Shown here: positions 1-12,469 of the stretch, in pieces
Numbering within the stretch: position 1 is the first letter of the stretch
Layout: each line of letters starts with the position of its first letter
From: Ophiosphaerella korrae
Lineage: Eukaryota > Ascomycota > Dothideomycetes > Pleosporales > Phaeosphaeriaceae
Length of the DNA: 45,425 bases
Direction: 5' to 3'
NCBI GenBank assembly: GCA_028456385.1
Contig: JALNQF010000334.1
Coordinates: forward strand, 1 to 45,425
The notes under the pieces: generated by a model
Database searches by the model: none
Told to the model about the DNA's origin: nothing
The model's input: the letters and a program-made list of their open reading frames with translations, nothing else
Position numbers and translations under genes: made by a program

Positions 1-332
1 TCTAGAGTAAACGCTCTAGAATAAGCGCTCTAGAGCGAACGCTCTAGAGTAAGCGCTTAGGAATAAACGCTAGATAGTAAGTATATAGGAACGTTAATAG
101 ACCTTTATAGACTATCGTGTTTAATTTCTTCTTTACCTCTTATCTTAATAGAGTATTATAACTAATACTTTAATTAGATTCTTATCTACCTATTAATACT
201 TACATACCTCGTAATACTCTAATAAGAGCTAACTATTAATTAAGTTAAGTAACTAACTTGTTTATTAACCTCGCCTATCTTATAGAAGCCTACTTACCCT
301 TATTACTCTTACCTAGTTCTAAGGTCTTAACA
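1..332 (+). repeat. Element A 5' LTR, truncated by window start
   Basis: It matches 6384-6715 (3' LTR) nearly base for base, with differences mostly C/T or G/A. It ends in ggtcttaaca, keeping the canonical CA terminus that is RIPed to TA in the other three family copies. The sequence right after it (333 onward, tattaaacactcttaag) is where the primer-binding site should lie; I cannot name the tRNA. Confidence 0.92.
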
Positions 333-3300
333 TATTAAACACTCTTAAGATAAGCAATACGTTAATAAATATAGACGACTAGCGTGTAGGAGCAACCTAT
401 ACTACTACTTCTAAGGTTACTAAGCTAAACCTCTACTATAGAGAATAGAATAAGCTTAAGCTATAGATCCTATAACTTAACCTCTTCTTTAAGGTAGACT
501 AAGTTTAAGATAAAGATAGAGCTATACTTATATCGTCCTATATAAGAGGTAAGGTAGAGAAATAGGTTACGCTATACCTTAAGAAATACCTTAATAACAA
601 TAATAGTAACTACAATAAGATATTCGAAGAATAGATTAAGTTTAAAGATAAAGTACGACAAGCTTTTCTACTAGTAAACAAGATAGTAGTAGTAAAGCGC
701 GCAATATAGTAGCTACAACAAAACAAGGTAGTAGTAGACTACGCTAATAAGTTCTAAAGCTACGCAATATAAATAGAATAGAATAATAAGTTATTAATAA
801 GGATATTTTAATAGAGACTTAAGAGCAACGTTTAAGGCGAGCTAATATGTAGTAGAGCTATAATTAAGACGTTAGAAGACCTAATAGAAGAAGTAATCTA
901 AGTTAACAACTATATATACAAATATATAGTAGAAGCTAAGAACGTAGAAGTACTACGTATAGAGTATAAGAAGTACTAACTAAAGTATAAGTAGTAACGC
1001 AAATATAAGAACAACTAAATTCAAGGTAGCTATAAACACTTTAAGCTAGATAAGATATACGTTAACAATATAAACCTAAGAAAATAAGAATACTATTACT
1101 ATAAGAACCTTAAGGGAGTAGAAAGCTAAAAATACTATAAGTATAGTAAAATAGGGCACTTAGCAAAAAATTGCTAAGCGAAGAACAAGATTATATAATA
1201 AATTAATATACTTAAGTAGTAAGATAAAGATAGAGAGGAAGAATAAGAAGTAATTCCTAGAAGAAGCTAAGAGAAGAGAGATTACAAAACTACAAACCTC
1301 TAGTAGTAGGATATAGGCGAGAGATATAACTACTATAGAATTACTATATAACTAACAAACTTTATAATAGATAACAAAGTAGAAGCTATAAAGATACTAC
1401 TAGGAGTGTAAAGCTATATAAGAAGGTATTAGCTAAAGTAGAGATAAGCTAGGATAGATACCTTAGAATACCTTTAGCTATACTAAGAAAGGGTAAGGTA
1501 TAGGCGTAAGACAACGCTATATCTAGGAAGGCGAGTATATACAGCCTAGGACAAGAATAAAAAAGAAAACTAAGAGCCTAAGACCTCTAAATATAAAATA
1601 GTACCTAGAACACTAGAGCTAAGGCAAGAGAACGCTAAGGTACAAGATAGATTTACAAAAGAAATCTAAAGACTAGTAGATAGCTACTACTTAGTAAAAG
1701 AATAGTAAGATAAAGAATACTAGATATACAAAGTAGAGTAAACTTAATAATATAAATTGTTATACGTAAATAATAATTAGGCGCTAATTATTATAGATCT
1801 AGTGTTAACACAAGAGCTATAATACTAGCTATACCTACGTAACCTAAACTATCTACTACTATTATAGATAGGATGTTACTACAACGACTACTTTACTTAC
1901 TATTCTAATAAGATAGGATCTAGATTTTTCCTTTATAGAAGATCTAGATATAAATAGAACTAAGAAGAGTATATAAATGTAAGATATAAACAATACTTAT
2001 AAGATAAGTAGGAAGTAAAGTACTTTCTAGGTATAACTAAAATAGAAGTAAATATAAGTAAGATACTTGTAAACAACTAATATATTAATTTAATCTAGTA
2101 AACCTACACGCTAGAGAAGTATAAATAATATAGGGAGATTAAGATACTCTAAGGATTTTAGTAAAAGATAAATAAAAATTACGAGATTAAGTCTTTTTTA
2201 AGTAAATAGCTAACGCTAGATATATATCTAGAAGCTATAACGCTATTAACGCTAAAAGACTTATTAAACTCCTAGTAAAGATAAAAGGAGAAGGAATAAA
2301 AGTATTAGTAGATTTAGAGTTATTTACAAACCTAATTATACCTAAAGTAGTAGAATAAGTAAGACTCTAACTACAAGTAAAAAGGATACTATATCTAATT
2401 TATATCGCGAACAGATAACTAATACTAAGAAACCTAATAGTTAGTAACGAGGTAACTACAGAGATTACTATTTAAGGATATAGTATAAGAATTACCTTAG
2501 ACGTATTAGTTTTAGCTAACAAAAACGTTATACTAGGACTCTTATAGCTACAAGAGTTTAATCTTAGAGTTAATTAGAAAAACTAGAACCTCTTGTTTAA
2601 CAACTATAAAGACGCACGTAGATCTAAGCCTACGTATTAGTAGCGTTTAATAGTAGATAAGAAAGTACTACATAAGATAGTAGCTTTAATAGTAACTTAT
2701 TAAGAGAGAATAAGTAACTCTATAAGTACTAGTAAGGTACTAAGCTAAGAAGTAGAAGTAGAGGAGCAACATATAACTCCTAAAATCCTAGAATAATATA
2801 AGAAGTTTAGCTACTTGTTTATAGAAGAGATAGATATACTAGTATTACCTAAGCACTAACCCTAGGACTATACGATTAAGTTATAAGAAAGAAAGGAGCT
2901 ACCTTTTAGGCCTATTTACTAATTAACAGAGAGTAAATTAGCAATACTCTAAGAAAGACTAAATAGAGACTTAAAGAAAGGATATATACAAGAATCCTCG
3001 TTATTAGTAGGATTTCTAATTCTCTTTATACTAAAAAAGAAAAGACTACTAAGGATGTGCGTAGACTACTAAAAACTAAACAATATTACAGTAAAGGACT
3101 AATACCTACTACTAAATATAGACAAACTCTAAGATAGGCTAAGCTAAGCTAAGGTTTTTACGAAGCTAGACCTAAAAGATAAATACTACCTAATAAGAAT
3201 TAAGGCGAGTAAAAAGTAGAAGATAGCGTTCTAAACACGCTATAGATATTATAAGTATATAGTAATACTCTTTAAACTAATAAATATACTAGTAACGTTC

Positions 3301-5640
3301 TAAAGACTAATTAATAATATATTATAAGAATACTTAGATAAGTTTATTATAGCTTACTTAGACGACATACTAATATATTCTAAAGAAGAAGGTAAGCACG
3401 TAGAGTAAGTAATAATAGTACTATAGTGCTTAGACTAATACAACTTATAACTAAAGCTAGAGAAGTACAAATAGTACAAGATAGAAGTAGAGTTTCTAGG
3501 ATATACAATAAGTATTAATAAAGTTAAGATAAGCTAAGAAAAGATTAAAGTAGTAGAAGAATAGAAGGAACCTAAGATAGTTAAGGACGTATAATTATTC
3601 CTAAGATTTATTAACTTTAACTAACACTTTATAGAGAGATTTTTAAAAAAAGTACTACTACTTACAAAGCTTATAAAAAAAGATACAATATAAGAATAGA
3701 GAGTAGAGTAGAAACGAGCTTACAAAGAACTTAAGCAAGCCTATATTATATTACTAGTTCTAAAGTAATTTTATAGTAACAAGACCCTAGTTATTAAGAT
3801 AGATATATCTAATCTAGCGTATAGAGCGATAGCGCTACAAGAGTATAAAAGGAGATAGTATCTAATTATATACTATTTAGGAAAGTTTATAGAGTAAGAA
3901 GAAAGATACAATATACACAATAAAGAACTACTTGTAATAGTTAATACGCTTAAATATTAGAGAGTATACGCTAAGAGTATAATAGAAGTAATTATTAAGA
4001 TAGATTATAAGAACCTAATATACTTTATAACAAGCAAGAAGTTAAAGAATAAGTAGATATAATAGTTAGAACTACTAAGATAGTATAAATTTAAGATCTA
4101 GTATGTACTAAGTAAGAAAAATAGCTAAGTAGACGCGCTTAGCTAAAGACACAATATTATAGGAAAAAGACAAGTAGTAGAAGAAGCTATACTCTAAGAT
4201 AATAGATAAAGATACCTAGTACTAAACACACGACTAGTAGAAGAGTAAGAAATTAATAACCTAGTTAGGATTATAAACAAGGTTCTAAAAGAATTATAAG
4301 AAGTAATTATATAATAATACTATAATAACCTAGTATATAAGTACTTAGGGATTGTATAAACTATAGAGCTAATCTAGAAGAACTATAGATTTAGTAAGAT
4401 AAAGGAAAAAGTAACGTAGTTTATTAAGGAATATATAGATTACTAGAAGAATAAGTATAAGACACATACACTTTATAGAGAAATATAAGTAATTAAAATA
4501 CTAGAAGAACTATAAATAGATATTGTAATAGACTTTATTATAAGACTACTAACGTTAAAAGACCTAGTAATAAGAATAGGATATAATACAATAATAGTAA
4601 TTGTAGACTAATTTACAAAATACGCTAAGATAGAGAAATTCTAAAGTAATTATATAGTAGATTAGCTAAGACACGTACTACTAGACGTACTAATACAAAG
4701 ATATAGGATACTAAAGAGTATTATTAGTAATAGAGATAAGCTTTTTATATCTAATTACTAGATAACGCTACTTATAGTAATAAAGACAAAAAGAAAGCTA
4801 TTAATAGCTTATTATCTATAGATAGATAGATAGATAGAATAGACTAATAGGATATTAAAGACATACCTAAGGATTTACAGTAATTAGAAGTAGAATAATT
4901 AAGTATTACTATTACCTATAGCACAATTAGTATATAATAACAAGTACTTAGAAGTAATAAGTAAAATACTATATTTTGTAAACTATAGGAGATACTCTAA
5001 TTTATTTAAGAAAATACTACTAGGACCTAAGATAGAGGTAGTATTAGTTAAAGTAGAAGATATATAAGAACTCTATAAAGAGATAAGATAAAGACTAGAA
5101 GAAGCTTAAAAACAAAGTATTTTATATATTAATTAAAAATAAAAAATAGTACCTTAGCTAAAAGAAGGAGATAAAGTATATCTTTATATAAAGAATCTAT
5201 AAATAAAGTAACCTAGTAAAGGACTAGATTATATTAAGGTTAGACTATTTTTAGTTAAAGAAGATAATAGGCTAGTAATAAAAACACTAGAACTACCTAA
5301 AGACGCTAAGGTATACTCTAAGTTCTATACAAGCCTACTAAAACTAGCTAAACTAAAAATACTAGTATAGCGACAATTCTAATATTAGAAAGAGGAGGAC
5401 AACGAGTTTAAAGTTAAAGACCTATAAGGATATTAAGAAATAGGACGCGACGCCTTCTAAAGCATATAGTTTCTCTAAAAGTAGCTAGTAAAATAGAAAA
5501 GCTACCTAGTAAGTAAAAATATATAGGAACCTAAAGCTAATCTATAGAATTATTAGTAGATACTTAAGAAAGTAAAAAGCAAGTACAATATACTAGAATA
5601 TATAAGATATACAAAGCTATAGCTAGGATATAATAGATAT
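333..5640 (+). pseudogene. Element A gag-pol remnant
   Basis: Once coded for Gag-Pol; now destroyed by stops. A CCHC zinc knuckle reads at 1133-1174, with the first two Cys as Tyr but His and the last Cys kept. A protease-like segment lies near 2310-2560. Reverse transcriptase covers about 2870-3420, with recognisable CVDY, FTKLDLKD and an intact YLDD at 3355-3366. The integrase core is around 4580-4900. A chromodomain-like end lies at about 5399-5590, with the TWEP-type motif RIPed. Stops are almost all TAA or TAG where Gln, Arg or Trp is expected. Boundaries are approximate because the start codon is not visible. The chromodomain marks it as a chromovirus. Confidence 0.85.
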
Positions 5641-5679
5641 ATTAGTAGAAGAAAGTTCTATAATAAACCTAACTATATA

Positions 5680-6160
5680 GAGCCTATAAAGCGCCCTTAG
5701 TTATAATAAATTTATCTAATAAGCTAATAGTAGACTAGATAGTAGGAGAAGAGGTAATATTAATAGTAGTAGTAGAATAGTTAAGAACTTGCGCTAAGAC
5801 CTTATTACCTTCTTACTCTAACTCTAATACTAAGCATAAGGCCTTATAGCAAGTACGCTCTTTAGTAGATTTTAATATTTTCTTATTATATAGTAAATAA
5901 GTAATAATAATAGTAAAAAGTTTTTTATTATTATTAACCTTTTTATAGAACTTTTTATAAGTTTAATTAAGAGACTCCTAAGTTATACTAACGTAGGGAC
6001 GCCCTATACGAGTACACTTAGTACACTTTAGAGTAGAATCTAGTATAATAAAACAAGGAATACCTAAAAAAGAATAATATAGATAAGGTGTTTTAGAAAT
6101 ATAGTTTGTAGCAAAGATTTCTAATAAGAGACGAAGTCTATAAGACTATAAGGGAGGCGA
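5680..6160 (-). pseudogene. Antisense Cys-rich ORF remnant in element A (Zn2Cys6-like spacing)
   Basis: Reading the minus strand between the pol end and the 3' LTR gives one long frame, broken only by RIP-type TAA/TAG codons. At 5993-6085 it holds Tyr-x2-Tyr-x6-Cys-x9-Cys-x2-Cys-x6-Tyr. Three Cys survive as TGT (6053-6055, 6023-6025, 6014-6016); the Tyr codons (TAT/TAC) are one G-to-A change from Cys. This equals the C-x2-C-x6-C-x9-C-x2-C-x6-C layout of fungal Zn(II)2Cys6 clusters. A Lys/Glu/Leu-rich stretch follows, resembling a coiled coil. The same frame and spacing occur in elements D and H. Function is not known to me; DNA binding is inferred from Cys spacing alone. The ends are approximate. 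Confidence 0.65.
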
Positions 6161-6257
6161 TATTATAGTAAGATAGTTTTTAACTAGAAGGTAGAGTAAA
6201 CTACTTATAAGCTAGACCTAGCTAATAGAGGCCTAGGCCTAAAGATAGACCTAGCGT

Positions 6258-6272
6258 AAGAAAGGGGGATAG
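6258..6272 (+). other. Polypurine tract of element A
   Basis: The purine-rich run aagaaagggggatag directly abuts the 3' LTR start. It is the expected primer site for plus-strand DNA synthesis, and the same run sits next to the matching LTR of D (12914-12928, reverse strand). Confidence 0.8.
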
Positions 6273-6715
6273 TATTACAATACTAAGTAGTAGGTAAGCT
6301 GTTATATTGTACGCAATTAGGCTAGGTAATATAGCGTAGTAGAACACGTAACTATTTAGTAGTAAACGCTCTAGAGCGAACGCTCTAGAGTAAACGCTCT
6401 AGAATAAGCGCTCTAGAGCGAACGCTCTAGAGTAAGCGCTTAGAAATAAACGCTAGATAGCAAGTATATAGGAACGTCGATAGACCTTTATAGACTATCG
6501 TGTTTAATCTCTTCTTTACCTCTTATCCTAATAGAGTATTACGACTAATACTTTAATTAGATTCTTATCTACCTATTAATACTTATATACCTCGTAATAC
6601 TCTAATAAGAGCTAACTATTAATTAAGTTAAGTAACTAACTTATTTATTAACCTCGCCTGTCTTACAGAAGCTTACTTACCCTCGTTACCTTTACCTAGT
6701 TCTAAGGTCTTAATA
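6273..6715 (+). repeat. Element A 3' LTR (443 bp)
   Basis: Begins tattacaatactaag (original TG terminus RIPed to TA) and ends ggtcttaata. The boundaries were fixed by comparing the four A/D family LTRs and from the exact junctions of D. It contains the TCTAGA palindrome array. Confidence 0.92.
6362..6436. repeat. Array of five TCTAGA-centred palindromes in the A/D LTR
   Basis: Five copies of a 10-12 bp palindrome, best form cgctctagagcg, are spaced about 14-15 bp apart. The same five-copy array is present in the 5' LTR of A (start of window) and, reversed, in both D LTRs (about 12748-12820 and 19130-19205). It is conserved despite heavy mutation elsewhere. Its role is unknown; a repeated binding site in the LTR promoter is one possibility. 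Confidence 0.85.
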
Positions 6716-9700
6716 GTATCTTTCTTTATTCTTAATTAAAACTATACTAGTAGTGTTTACTTTATCTTATAAGTCTAGTCTTCTACTTAGAGTATCTATA
6801 AATTAGTTATCTTTACCTTTAGTATATATAATTTCTATATTAAATATTAACAAGAACTCTTACTATCTTATATAGTATTGTAATAGATCCTTGTTTATTA
6901 TAAATTTTATAAGATTTTTATAGTCTATATAGACTTTTATTTAATATATTACTTTTTATAAGTATACTCTCTATTATTTAAATACTTTATAGATTACTAG
7001 TATTTCTTTATTATAAATTAGGTAATTAAGTTTTACTAGCTTTATTTTCTTAGAGAAGTATTTAACTAAGTATTCTTATTTTATATCTTAGTCTTTTTGT
7101 ATTAGTACTATTCTATAGACTAAGTTAGATACGTTTATTTTTACTATTACTAGTAGGTCTAGGTTATATATCTTAATAACTAGATTTTCTATAAATCTTT
7201 ACTTAACTTAATTAAATACTTTATTACACTCCTTAGTCTATTTAAATAGTTTATCTTTCTTTATAAAGTTTATTAGTAGTTCTATTAATTTAGACTAATT
7301 AAATATTAGTTTTCTATAAAAGTTTACTAGTCTATAGAATTATTATACCTCTTGTAAATTGCTTAGTATTAGCTATTCTAGTATTACTTTAATCTTGTTT
7401 AGATTAATCCTAATCTTTCTTAGTTCTATAATAAATCTAAGGAAGTCTATTTTTATTTTATATAATTTATATTTTCTTATCTTAAGAAATAATTTATTTT
7501 CTACTAGCTTATTTAGTACTTTGTACACGTATTATACGTGTTCTTCCTCTATTTCTAAGAATATAAGGATATTATCTAGGTATATAAATATAAATACATC
7601 TAAGTACTTTCTTAGTACTATATTAATTCTTTCTTAGAACGCTACTAGTACGTTTATTAATCTAAATAGTATAACTAAGTATTTAAATAGTCTATATTGT
7701 GTTCTAAAAGTAGTTTTCTATTTATCTCCTTTTCTAATTCTAATCTATTAGTAGGCGTTTTAGATATCTAGTTTAGTAAAGATTTAGGCCTTTTATAGTT
7801 TATCTTGTATTTTATTAATTTATAGTAAGGAGTATTAGTTTTAATTTATAATTGTATTTGTTTTCTTAAAATCTATATAAGGTTATTTTTTATTTATCTC
7901 TTTTATATCTATAAATATAAGTCTATATACTATTAAGGAGCTAGATCTTTATATTTATCCTTTCTTAGTTACCTTCTAGATAAATACTCTTTTAATCTTA
8001 AATTCTTCTTCTATTTTCTTATAGACTAAGCTCTATCTTATATCTTTTCTTTCTTCTAGTTCTATTACTAGATCTTATAGTTAGTATTCTAGGAGGTAGT
8101 TGTTAGGTTCTATAAGTTATTTTTCCTATTTCTTATATTCTTCTAGGAACTATCCTTTGTATATATTTATGTTAGCTTTTAATATATCTTTTTTAGGGTA
8201 ACTAATTCTTTTTAATCTCTAATTGATTATTAGGTTAGTTATTTATAACTATAGTATACCTAATATTATATCTTATTTATTATTAATTATTGTTATATCT
8301 ATAACTATATTCTTAATTTCTAGTTCTTCTAACTTTAGTGTTATATGTATTGTTTTAAATTTAATAAGTTTTTAGAATAGTTTTCCTTTAATTATATTTA
8401 GTTATTAAGAGTATTTCTTTATTATATAGTATATTTCTTATATCTCTATAAACTTTTTAGATATAAAGTTCTTTATAGCTTTACTATTAATTATTAATTA
8501 TACTTTCCTTCCTTAGTATATACCTATTTTTATAATATATAGGCCTCTTATACTTTATAGCTTTTCTTACTTAGGTCTTTCTTTAAATCTTCTATCTTTT
8601 TAGGGCTATTACCCTATTTTACGTTTATAATTCTTATATTTTAGATATTTATTATATATACATTTATACTATAGCTTTTCTTTAATATATTCTTTTAATA
8701 GCTTAGGTCCTAGTCTAATTAATATATATTCCTTGTTAGGTATCTTAATTATTTTCTAACCTTTAATTTCTTTCTTTAGGATTACTCTTATATAGTTATA
8801 TCGCTTTTCTTATTTTAGCTATATATAGTTTTATACCTTTTCTTCTCTATATAGGTAATAGTATATATCTAAATATAATACTTATACTATTTCTAGATAT
8901 ACTAGATATTCTAGATATATTCTCTTATTGTCCCCTTTTTAGTATCTATCTATACTAGGTCTTATTATTATTAAGATATAGTATACTATTAGTACTTATA
9001 GTATATAGGCTTTATTAATCTATTACGTCTTCTTTATAAAGTATTACTACTCTTTTTATATAGGTATTCTTCTTACTATAACTATATATTACTTTATCTA
9101 TTCTTAGAATATTATAAACTTTATTACCTTAGAATTACGTTCTTTTTAGTCTTTATACGCTTCCTCTATACTTATAACTAGTAAGTATTTTTAATTAAAC
9201 TTATAATATTTATTTTATTCTACTATATCTATTATTATATAGCTATTAAAACTATATATATTTAATAAGGTATATTCTATACTTTTAACATTAATCTATT
9301 TCTTATCTCTTTATAGTTCCTTAGAAGAGACTATAGTAGTCTCTTTATTTAGTACTAGTTTTTTAGCCTATATTAATAGTATTAAGAGTTCTTCTTTTTC
9401 TAAGTCTTTTATTAGTAGGTTTATTGTATAAGCTATATTTTCTAGCTATACTTTTATTCTACTCTCTTTTATTACTACTACTTTATACTTCTATAGAAAC
9501 TATCTTACTCTTTACTTACTAGAAAAATATATATAGTAGTTGTCTTTATAATAAAAGGTCTAATAGAGTATTATATATTATATTTCTTTACTTCTAGCTA
9601 CTTTTTCTTAAAGTTTAGCTTATACTTTAGGTCCTTCTCTCTTACCTTTAGTTTTCTTTAACTAGGTTTCTTTATCTTTCTTAGGATTTTTACTTCTATA

Positions 9701-10676
9701 GTCTTTTACAAAGTATCTTAGCTTCTTATATTTATAATATACTATATCTTTTTTTTTAACTAATAATCTTTTGTATAGTAACCTTTCTTACTATAGTTAA
9801 AGTATATAAAGTCTTTATTCTCTCTTTTCTTTTATCTTTATTAGCGTTAAAGATTATAAGGTTTCTCTTGTTATAGTTCTAAGTAGATCCTTTATACTTA
9901 TTCTTCTTCTATTCTTAGAGATTGTTATTAATTTATATTATCTATTACTTTAAAGCTTCTAGTATTCTTAGCTTTTCTATATAAATTGTTTTATACTATA
10001 TTTTTAAGTTTAGTCTTTATTTAAACTATAATATTAAAGATAGTTTATTTTACTCTATATTTTATAATAGTTATTTAAACTATAATATATATTTAGAAAT
10101 ACTCTTATTTTATATAAGCTTCTTAAGCCTTTCTTTAGCTTGTTAAGTAATATCTATATCTCTAAACACTACTTTTATTTATCTTATAAAGTATTTATAA
10201 CTTCTAAAGATAGCTCTAGTTTTATCTTTCTAATTTATCTAGGCGTATATTATATAGTCTATCTAGTAAGGCTTAAACTATCTTATTACATCTCCTTTAA
10301 TATATATTCTAATATATATTACCTTTTTATCTTCTTTATTAAAGTATAGTACTTATATATTAATCTAAACTTATACTAATACTATAAAAGGTTTTAGTTC
10401 TTCTCTTTTTCTATTAAACTTCTTAAGTATAGGTATTTTTAGTAGTTTCTTTGTTGTACTTATCTCTAGTTTTTAGGTAATTAGTTCTATCTAGTTTTAT
10501 CTTTTAATAATAGCTTTAATTTAGGCCTTATTCTATTTTGCGTATTCTTAGAGTTCTTTATTTTAGGTTTCTTAGGCGTTAATTACTATCTTTATATATT
10601 TTTTTTCTAAAATAAAGTTATTTAGATAGTCTTTAATTTACTTCTATATAGTATTATCTAATTTATAACTACTTAT
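6716..10676 (-). mobile_element. Element C, left fragment (gag-pol up to RNase H), Ty3/gypsy
   Basis: Minus-strand remnant. At 6716 the reverse complement enters the RNase H end and runs up through reverse transcriptase (YLDN at 7571-7582, Asp to Asn by RIP), protease and a Gag zinc knuckle near 9685-9735 (Cys and His turned to Tyr) into early gag. It closely parallels B, H and G. It is cut on the left by element A, with integrase and the 3' LTR off the window. On the right it is cut by element B with duplication cttat (10672-10676 and 24541-24545); early gag and the 5' LTR continue at 24541-25088. Confidence 0.88.
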
Positions 10677-11106
10677 TGTTACGATAGTAACAAGAGAACT
10701 ATAGATAGAACTAATTAGCCCTACGATAATAGACTCAGACTTATATAACCCTAAGGAGCACGAACATAATTAGGAGGCTACACATAATTAGGACACCTAG
10801 GGTAATCTATAATCTATAGACTCTTAGTATTAGTAGATTATAGATTAGGATAATCTACAATCTATTAATCTTAGCAACTATAGATTAATAGATTATAACA
10901 AGTATATAGTTAGTAACAATGCGCATTATTAGGATAGTATTAGTAATTTAATTATTAACTACAAGCGACAATATTAAGATAGTTACGAAACATCTCCTAT
11001 TGTTATTAGTTTATTGCAGATTCCTAAACGAACTTTCGTTATTAACTTTTAATCTACTAACACCCTTCGGGCTATTAGGAAGTCGACCCTAGTAACACTT
11101 ATTACA
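10677..11106 (+). repeat. Element B 5' LTR (430 bp)
   Basis: Starts tgttacgatagtaac and ends with attaca, so both canonical termini are intact. It keeps more CpG and CpA than the 3' copy of the same element. It carries the central block shared by all LTRs of this group (around 10900-10955). Confidence 0.92.
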
Positions 11107-12464
11107 CCTTACTAATTTAGTTATTAAAAGAAGTAAAGCGTAAGTAGCGCACAGTCTAGCTAATACGATAGTAGAAAGTTTAACTAAAAAAGATACTAAA
11201 GCACCTATAAGTATTTAGGAGTTAGATAGCACTACATAGGAAACAATTAAAGATCGCATTAATAAACTAATAGATAATAAAGAAGATATAAAGATAGTAA
11301 TTAAAGCCTTAGAAATATAGAACAAGGAACTCTAAGACTATGTAAAGTAGAATAAGGTACAAATTAAAGCTATTATAGAAGGTTAGAATTAAATAGAACT
11401 AATTACCTAATAATTAGAGACAAGTACAATAAAGAAACTACCTAAGATACCTGTCTTTAGAAAGTTTAACGGAACACAGGAAGAACTAAAACCCTTTATA
11501 GTATTAGTACAACTCTAGATAGATGTATAGGTACTATACTTTAATATAGAAGAAAAGAAAGTAATCTATATTAGAATGCACCTCGAGAAGGATATAATAA
11601 GATAGTTTAAACCTTACTAGATAGACTACATAACGTACGCTCTAATACACTAAAAGGATAAAACTAGAGCTATTTTTAGAAGCTATAAATACTTTACTAG
11701 GCGAATAAGAGTAGTATTTAGAGATATAGATATTACCTAATAAGCTAAAGAAAAACTTAAAAGACTTATACAATAGAAGAGTGTACTAGAGTATATATTA
11801 TAGTTTAAACAACTATTACAAAATATAGAATAGAACGAGTTAGCCTTTATGTTACGATTTAAACAAAGACTAAATAAGAAAATCTAATACGAAATAATCT
11901 ACATAGAGAAACCTAGAACACTAGAAGCTCTAAAGTAATAGGTAATATAAATTAACAACGACCTTCGAGAATAGAAGAAAAATAAGTATAGTAGCTAACC
12001 TAGAAACTAGGATGTTAGAGACCTAATAATCCTTAACGCAAATAAGGATAAAAAGAAAAAGAAAAATAAAGACTTTACATACTTTAACTATAGTAAAAAA
12101 GGCTACTACGCGAAAAATTACTAATTATAGAAGAAAAAAGATATAGTATACTATAAATATAGAAAGCTAGGACACTTTACAAAAGACTATAGAAGTAAGG
12201 ACTATAAGAAAGATAAGGAAACTTAGTTAAAAATAACTAAGAAAAAGAAAGAAGCACTATAAACACAGGCTAAACCTTAGAAGAAAGTAGCTAAGAGTAA
12301 AGAAATATAACACGTAATACTCTATTAGACCTTCTATTATAAAGATAACTACTATATATACTACTCTAGTAAAGAAAGAGTAAAATACTTCTTATAACTA
12401 AGAAATAGAGTAGTAGTAACAAAAAAAAGAATAAAAGTATAGCTAGAAGAAATAGTATATGTAA
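11107..12464 (+). pseudogene. Element B gag, first part of the split gag-pol
   Basis: Gag-like reading with two zinc knuckles: 12080-12121, where Cys and His are turned to Tyr, and 12149-12190, where the GHF of the second knuckle is kept. The two knuckles are spaced as in H and G. Many TAA/TAG stops. The frame is interrupted at 12465-12469 (tagac) by element D and resumes at 19297. The 5' untranslated part and start codon are not resolved. Confidence 0.82.
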
Positions 12465-12469
12465 TAGAC

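Larger units (their letters stand above)
1..6715 (+). mobile_element. Element A: RIP-degraded Ty3/gypsy chromovirus, 5' end outside window
   Basis: LTR retrotransposon in plus orientation. The 5' LTR (1-332) is cut by the window edge; the 3' LTR is 6273-6715. The interior of about 5.9 kb shows, in order, a Gag zinc knuckle, protease, reverse transcriptase, RNase H, integrase, chromodomain and an antisense reading frame. The 5 bases after the 3' LTR (gtatc, 6716-6720) should be one copy of the target duplication; the other lies outside. A is inserted in the pol of element C, whose RNase H/integrase boundary resumes at 6716. It belongs to the same family as element D. Confidence 0.93.

Noticed and set aside
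1..120. Palindrome array as a CRISPR or as an origin of replication
   Set aside because: The spacers are near-identical and only a few bases long, and the array repeats in every A/D LTR, so it is an LTR feature.
7359..7637. 92-codon plus-strand ORF
   Set aside because: It lies antisense to the reverse transcriptase of element C. The composition is RIP-driven Leu/Ile/Ser/Tyr with no family features, unlike the antisense frames between pol and the 3' LTR.
10140..10349. 69-codon plus-strand ORF beginning at a TTG
   Set aside because: Antisense shadow of the C gag region; non-ATG start and low-complexity composition.
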